A stretch of DNA of 13,254 nucleotides from Phoronis ovalis. Lineage: Eukaryota; Phoronida; Phoronidae. The notes beneath the pieces are model-generated. The model searched no databases and was not told the DNA's origin. It saw only the letters and a program-made list of their open reading frames with translations. The stretch covers positions 9,226-22,479 of the forward strand of contig JAOXYB010087718.1 in the NCBI GenBank assembly GCA_028565635.1. Direction: 5' to 3'. Positions 8,394-13,254 of this stretch are shown here, piece after piece (position 1 is the stretch's first letter; each line of letters begins with the position of its first letter). Made by a program: the position numbers and the translations under genes.

Positions 8394-8893
8394 AAATGCT
8401 TCTCATTTGAAGTAGCGCATTAAATTGTATCCACTTGGATTTTTCAAAATTGGTGTTTGGTTTCATGTTAACTTTGTCTTCCACAATATGTTGTGAGTTC
8501 AAATTTGAAGACATTAAGCTCTGGAAGCTTGCTTGACCAAAGTTTATGTTTGGAAAAACAATATAGATTGAATGTTTGTTTAACATGAAAAAACAATGAA
8601 ACAAACATTTTTAACCCAGAATTTTACTCAATTATATGGAATCTACAAAAGTGATGTATCAATAATGAATTTCAGTGAAAATAACATGATTGTTATCAAT
8701 ACAGAAATTTTCAAAGAATAATCAAATGATTGGCTGCTTATATTTATGGTGTATAATATTTCTTGTCGCAGAGAAAAATATGTTTATATTGTGTAAAAAT
8801 ACATTTTATGTACAAAGAGTGTTGGCTGCAACACAAAACTGATTAACTATTCACCATGTTTGATAATCCACTTTTTTGTCAATATTCATTGTG

Positions 8894-8899
8894 AATAAA
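8894..8899 (+). promoter_or_regulatory. Candidate poly(A) signal 2
   Basis: AATAAA followed within about ten bases by TATGTATTGTGTGATAAC, a GU-rich downstream element of the right kind. A 3' UTR of about 0.96 kb would result. Confidence 0.4.
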
Positions 8900-8925
8900 T
8901 ATGTATTGTGTGATAACATTATTTT

Positions 8926-8939
8926 CCACCAGATGGCAC
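8926..8939 (+). promoter_or_regulatory. CTCF-consensus match
   Basis: CCACCAGATGGCAC fits the bilaterian CTCF core CCASYAGRKGGCRS at all 14 positions. With 8 fixed and 6 two-fold positions, a chance hit is about 1 in 4 million per site at equal base frequencies, and rarer still in AT-rich DNA. It lies between candidate poly(A) signals 2 and 3, at the 3' boundary of the channel gene. Binding is not shown by sequence alone. Confidence 0.5.
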
Positions 8940-9210
8940 TCATTGCTGGCAAACGTTATAATAGAGAGCTTAAGATTAAGCGAGATGTACTAATAGTCCA
9001 TATTTGTAGACATTTTTATAAAAAGATGCACATACTTCTCTTGTTACTCATATTTAAGAATCTTAACCTCCCTATTGACGGAAGTACTACCTGGTGGAAG
9101 ACAATGGCGTGATGATTTTATAGAACTATGCACCTTGTTACTAAAGCTTTATAAATTGTTAGCAGGGAAGTCTGATTAAATTATGTATATACTTGTAACA
9201 TGTTGATTAA

Positions 9211-9216
9211 AATAAA
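9211..9216 (+). promoter_or_regulatory. Candidate poly(A) signal 3
   Basis: AATAAA followed by CTGTGTTTGATTATTATC, again GU-rich. A 3' UTR of about 1.28 kb would result. Confidence 0.4.
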
Positions 9217-9235
9217 CTGTGTTTGATTATTATCT

Positions 9236-11877
9236 ACATTTAACTTTGTTATGAATAATTTGTTATACTGCAGAAAACAGGAATGGATCAAGTTCTCTAC
9301 ATGACAAATCTAAACTTAAAAAAATGATAAATCTAAAGTATATCCGGTGGGAAATAAGGCTTTGCAAACTGAAAAACATACCTTGTGGTGCAAGAGCTGA
9401 AAAAATGGGGCCGACCTATTGGGCGGCACATATATAGTGAATTTGTATATCCCCAATACCTATGGAAAATCATTTTACAATAGAATTAAGAAATATCAAG
9501 GAACAAACAGAATTAAGTTTTAGAAAAGACATCTTTTAACACATTCCCTTACATCTGAGAAAACTTGTTTTTTTTGTATGCCTAATTCAAACTGCAAGCT
9601 ACAATTTTCTAAAAAAAAAATAGAATTCAAAAATTCTGAAATTGTGTTACGCTCTACATCACTCGCACTGTTAAAAAACATTTCATTCTTTTCCCACTAA
9701 AACATTAAAAATAACATACGACTTTCAGGAATGATACGGGAGAGAGGAATATACTTGAGGAAAATATTTAATATATACGGTGTAATTTTAATTGTTTGTC
9801 CTGGCGGGAAAACCAATTTTAATTATACATGTCTAAATATGTTTAATCTCCACACTTAATGGTCCAGTATGAAAGAACTGTATTTGTAAATGTAGACCAA
9901 TTGCTATGATCGACTGTGAATGAAAACATAAAGCAGACATATCTGAAACATTATCTGACAATCAGTGATAACCCTTGCGTTTTAAGTAGAGGAAAATATT
10001 AAAAACTTGACAGAATGCGTATCAAGCTCAATAATATTGATTTTGTGTTCAAGCTTTCCTAAATCTCTTCTCTCCCAAATGTCTCTTACATAGAATTTCG
10101 TCTGTTGATTTGAATCAACAAATACAGAAAAATCTAATAAAAATATTTGATTTTTATATCCCGGTTAAGCACCAAAACAACTGGATTTCTGTAGGCTAAA
10201 GGGCCACTAAACATTTGAACAACGGGCCTGCCTTTTTTCTGTTTCTTTGTGACTGCATCAAAGGAAAATGCATCGTTCCATGGATTTGACCAGCGATTTT
10301 GCACACCAAACTTAATTATGTTCCTGTTCTTTGCAATCACGAAGTTTAGACGGGAAATTATCACTTAATTACTGGATTAGAAATTGAAGAAGGTATATGG
10401 TAGGCTTTTTTTTTTATTGTACTCGTAAAAATCGATATTTTTAGTATAAAGTGTGGAAAATAGACGTAGCCATTTCTTTGACAAGGATTCTGGGTAATTT
10501 TTTCCTAGCAGATGCTAAAATTATCTATTTTTTGTTGTTAAGGGTGTTTGAAAAACTTAGCTTACCCAACGTATGCTTTCCGTAAAAACTTTTAAAATGC
10601 TCGAACTAAAAGTTAATATATCATTGCTCAGTGTGGTCTACTTTTAGAACGTATCTATTTTCTATTTAGGTTATTTTCGGAGAGCGGCATGGACACAAAC
10701 TTGGTGTTCCACACCCTCGTCGAACTGACTACACTGTCGCTCGTTTTGAAACATTGATTCAGTCTGGCTCCCTTGCATCTACTCAGATCATATGGTTACT
10801 CAGCTAAATAGATCGGGATTCATTTATTTTGTACATCAATCAATAATTTAAAACTTTTGTTTATAGTTTTGCTAAAATTGGTAGGGAACTTATAAGGAAC
10901 TGGATTGTTGTTTTTGTGTAGGCCGGTGTTAGGGATCTTGCCTTTCGAATGTTTTTAAAATTAAGGAAAAGTTTATACAGAACTGCATTTTTGTGGCAAA
11001 TATTCCAAGATTGTAAGGATGGAATAGGCACATCTTAGCTAGTAATGAACTTAGTAAATTAGTTTATGACAACTTTTTGTATCGTGTTTTGCCTGCAGCG
11101 GGTCTGTCTGCTAGTTCCCAGTTCATCCGAATGTTTGAAAAATTTAGAAAAGTGAAAAATGTAATTTTATCTGTAGCAGATAAGACACAGTGTAAGTAAT
11201 GGAATAGGCATATTTTTAGACAGCTACAAAAAATGTTCGTGTGAATTTATTTCAAGAAAAGTTTGTAGCTTACTAAGCCAGATCGGGGTTATTTAGAAAT
11301 CCCCACTTCAAAAATTTCTTCTGATTGAAAAAAGTAGGGAATTGCAGCTCACTAAATTCACACTGTAGGCTCATATGAAGGGTAGGAGTGGAATAAGCAA
11401 GTTATATTTTTGCAAAAATTAAATACTTACTTTAGTTTTTGTCAACTTTTCTTAAAATCTTCTTGTCATCATTCCAGTAGTAATAATTAAGTCTGACACA
11501 TCCACTAGCTAGCGCTGCTGTCATTCCTTCTATTTTTTATAAATCTTGTTGTGAATATGTTTTTGTAGTTTGTAAGTGAATGTGGATATCCATTGTTTCA
11601 TCTTTTTTTAAATAATATGTGAAAGAAAAATATTGTTTTATTATAAATTTATTATGCATAGTACTATATAGCCGTATTACAAAAGTATGAATTCTTTTGT
11701 TCTATGAAACATTTTGCCCCACGATTGTCCATGCGATTCTGTGCTCAAAATATATGGTTCAATAAGCAAGGCAACAGGTTGTGCTTGGCAGCGAACAGGA
11801 TAAAAACCACAAAACTACATTCAAACTGCCAGTGGATACGATAGCCCATGCTTTAGAATTCATTCATAAGCCTGAAA
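9236..11877. other. Intergenic stretch without a recognised gene
   Basis: AT-rich, with three weak points of interest. A minus-strand open frame at 10134-10364 lacks an ATG. A GC-richer patch at about 10670-10800 is open in more than one frame. Diverged repeats lie at 10946-11210. I see no RNA gene and no family I recognise. Confidence 0.6.
10946..11210. repeat. Diverged tandem repeat, period about 182 bp
   Basis: CGAATGTTTTTAAAATTAAGGAAAAG at 10946 (first 20 bases CGAATGTTTTTAAAATTAAG) resembles CGAATGTTTGAAAAATTTAG at 11128, and both are followed about 58 bases later by GGAATAGGCA (11021-11030 and 11201-11210). A third, weaker GGAATAAGCA is near 11390, and TGTTTGAAAAACTTAG near 10545 resembles the first part. 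Much of the intervening sequence has diverged. Confidence 0.45.
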
Positions 11878-11957
11878 ATGTGTACAGATCCAGTTGGAAA
11901 ACCAGTAGCTCTGACAAGAATGGGTCCATATTACCATATAGCTTACCGAAGCAATAG
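11878..11957 (+). CDS. Putative exon of an unknown gene (possible first exon)
   Basis: Not a family I recognise. From an ATG in the context AAAATGT the frame reads MCTDPVGKPVALTRMGPYY and on to RSN, ending in phase 2 before a good donor, ATAG|GTATGT. The next segment at 12296 starts with the single base needed to complete the Arg codon, and the joined frame stays open. The frame is open back to 11857, so an acceptor at 11856 or at TGTACAG just inside could replace the ATG start. A second frame of 63 codons overlaps here and stops exactly at the donor. No promoter is evident. Status as a real gene is uncertain. Confidence 0.35.
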
Positions 11958-12295
11958 GTATGTCATCATAATTAGCACCATGAAATACTTAATTTATTGT
12001 ATTATTGAGGTGGTTCTCATGTACTGGCTATAATAACTTTAGACATGAAACCTCGCAGTTGCTGAAGTTTCCTAGCAGTATCCCTATGCACTCCTGGCCA
12101 ATAAAATATCCCTCCTAAAACTAAATATTCTAGAAATTCTTAATTTTGTAATGTTTCCTTCTTCTAAAGCTATTTTTTAAACTGAAATACTGTTTTTATT
12201 TTACATTCAATCCAAGTTAAATCAATATAATTGTTATTTTGATCTAAAAGCTATTTTATTGTGTAAGTACAATTTCAAAAAAAGTTTTTTTCTAG
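11958..12295 (+). other. Putative intron of the unknown gene
   Basis: GTATGT to TTTTTCTAG, 338 bases, AT-rich, with no other feature visible. Its reality depends on the two flanking exon candidates. Confidence 0.35.
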
Positions 12296-12474
12296 GAGGT
12301 GGTGTGCAACCAGTTATTTATCTCAAGGGAACAAAGCAAAAATTAATGATGCTTATGGAGAAGAGACGGTCAAAAAACCAATGAGCAGATCTACTTTTTA
12401 TAAAGGCCTACATGCTACTCATTTACAATCGAGGAAACAGAAGAGTGGATTACGTAACATCTGGACAGATACAG
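12296..12474 (+). CDS. Putative exon of the same unknown gene
   Basis: 179 bases between a T-rich acceptor (AAAAAAAGTTTTTTTCTAG) and a donor CAG|GTATGT. Only the frame that is in phase with 11878-11957 is fully open: 59 codons starting RWCATSYLSQGNKAKINDAY, then GEETVKKPMSRSTFYKGLHA and a basic stretch HLQSRKQKSGLRNIW, ending in phase 1. It is rich in Lys, Arg and Ser, with no membrane segment, Cys pattern or motif I can name. The SRSTFYKGL piece vaguely recalls helix-turn-helix segments of transposases, but that is a weak impression and I assign no function. Confidence 0.4.
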
Positions 12475-12994
12475 GTATGTACAGGAAGTAGTAGTACTCA
12501 ACCCAAGAATACTCTAGGGGTTTGGATAAGGTGATAGATGGCAGCAATACCAATCCAACTGCTTATACGTAGTAGATGGGTAGTAATTTATAGTACCTAT
12601 ATATGCTTTACGTCATATTTCCTAAGCTTCTTGAAAGTAACCTGGATGCACACACAGTTGTATTTTTCAAAATAACAAGACAATAATTAAGCCAAATATT
12701 GTGCAGCTGGCAAAGAGCACCAAATCAAATTTTTGAATCGTAGCAAGCCTAGAAATAAAAAGTAAAGAATACTATCCAAATATACACAACATTTTCCAAT
12801 CATTTTCCTATTGTTCTTCAAGTGTATGCAACAGACAAAATGCACATCCTGCTAATTATTTTGCTATTTTCCATTTATAGGTTTATGCTTTGTGCCGTCT
12901 CATGTACATTACATATGACCTTACAGGGAAACCCATTCTTGTACATGTATAGTTCAAATATGTACACTAATTTTGTTTCTCCATCCTATTTCAG
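12475..12994 (+). other. Putative intron of the unknown gene
   Basis: GTATGT to CCTATTTCAG, 520 bases. A 60-codon open frame at 12822-13004 runs into the acceptor but has no supporting similarity. Nothing else is seen. Confidence 0.35.
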
Positions 12995-13245
12995 GACCTG
13001 CTAACTTTGACACACACAGAATTAACACACAGAATTAATACTCTTTAGCAGCAACGAAAATGCAACAGAAAAATTGCGAAAAATACTCCCAAGTATAAAA
13101 AACCTAAAGGGATATTTTGTCTCAGACTTCCAAAACCACCTCACTCAAACAAACCAATGCCTAACACAATTGCATATATAGCATGTTACATAAATAAGGG
13201 CGAGCATAGCCATGAAGAGATCCAGGACCTGTCATGCAATGATAG
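12995..13245 (+). pseudogene. Putative third exon of the unknown gene, frame broken
   Basis: Starts after TTCTCCATCCTATTTCAG, a good acceptor. In phase with the previous exon it reads GPANFDTHRINTQN and stops at 13036. The stop falls inside a 13-bp tandem duplication (13012-13037). Counting only one copy, the frame passes on to another stop, TAG at 13046, and is then open for 65 codons to a donor ATAG|GTATGT at 13245/13246. Either the protein truly ends after about 100 residues, or the segment is a decayed exon, or a separate exon begins after the TTTAG at 13048 in phase 0, which does not fit the preceding donor. Confidence 0.3.
13012..13037. repeat. Perfect tandem duplication, 2 x 13 bp
   Basis: ACACACAGAATTA occurs at 13012-13024 and 13025-13037 without mismatch. 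Thirteen is not a multiple of three, so it shifts any frame that runs through it. Confidence 0.9.
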
Positions 13246-13254
13246 GTATGTAAC

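Larger units (their letters stand above)
7950..9235 (+). other. Presumed 3' UTR and downstream flank of the channel gene
   Basis: Follows the channel stop codon. No coding exon is visible; short open frames on either strand have no ATG context or composition that supports them. Candidate poly(A) signals occur at 8388, 8894 and 9211, so the true 3' end could be at any of several places. A run of 11 G lies at 8347-8357. Confidence 0.5.

Noticed and set aside
8876-9112. 78-codon open frame downstream of the channel
   Set aside because: No supported start, overlaps a poly(A) signal and the CTCF match, and has low-complexity Leu/Ile content.
9361-9430. Minus-strand exon-like segment with a CCATTTTTTCAG acceptor and CAAG|GTATGT donor
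   Set aside because: The enclosed segment is only 15 bases, no partner exon is visible, and an open frame continues through the supposed acceptor. Probably chance.
10134-10364. Minus-strand open frame of 76 codons containing NRWSNPWNDAFSFDAV
   Set aside because: It starts with GTG directly after a stop, has no ATG start, no splice signals I trust and no family I recognise. It has some protein-like composition, so a translated search would be worth one try.
10672-10804. GC-richer patch after CTATTTAG, open for about 45 codons (VIFGERHGHKLG...)
   Set aside because: It is open in several frames on both strands, which is expected for a GC-rich patch. No donor or partner exon fits.

Overview
This looks like AT-rich nuclear DNA of an invertebrate animal. 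GT-AG introns interrupt one recognisable gene, a microsatellite and a tRNA-derived SINE sit inside introns, and nothing bacterial is visible. The gene is the 3' half of a voltage-gated cation channel of the Nav2 / DSC1 / BSC1 type (Drosophila NaCP60E family), a branch known from invertebrates and absent from vertebrates. Introns are moderate (about 0.2 to 2.3 kb). I cannot name the phylum from the sequence.

Layout. Bases 1-790 are the end of an intron, with short repeats. Six plus-strand exons follow: 791-1249, 1796-1933, 2606-2716, 3914-3925 (a 12-base microexon), 4129-4399 and 6721-7949. Spliced, they encode 739 residues: domain III from the end of S3, the III-IV linker with an MFL inactivation motif, all of domain IV, an EF-hand-like region, an IQ motif and a C-terminus ending in SSPL. 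All five introns are GT-AG and the codon phases join exactly. Intron 3 and intron 5 each carry one copy of a related foldback element, and intron 5 also carries the SINE. From 7950 to about 9235 is the presumed 3' UTR and downstream flank, with candidate poly(A) signals and a strong match to the CTCF consensus.

From about 9240 to the end there is no recognised gene. Two phase-compatible exon-like segments (11878-11957 and 12296-12474) suggest an unknown plus-strand gene. Its next segment (from 12995) is interrupted by a 13-bp tandem duplication and a stop codon, so it may be decayed, wrongly modelled, or the genuine end of a short protein.

Function. In the channel, the domain III selectivity position is Glu (TFEGW) and the domain IV position is Ala (TAAGW). 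These are the last two letters of the DEEA filter of Nav2 channels, which pass Ca2+ better than classical DEKA sodium channels. The most interesting item is the 12-base microexon between the inactivation gate and domain IV S1. It keeps the reading frame whether included or skipped, and so could make two gate-linker lengths.
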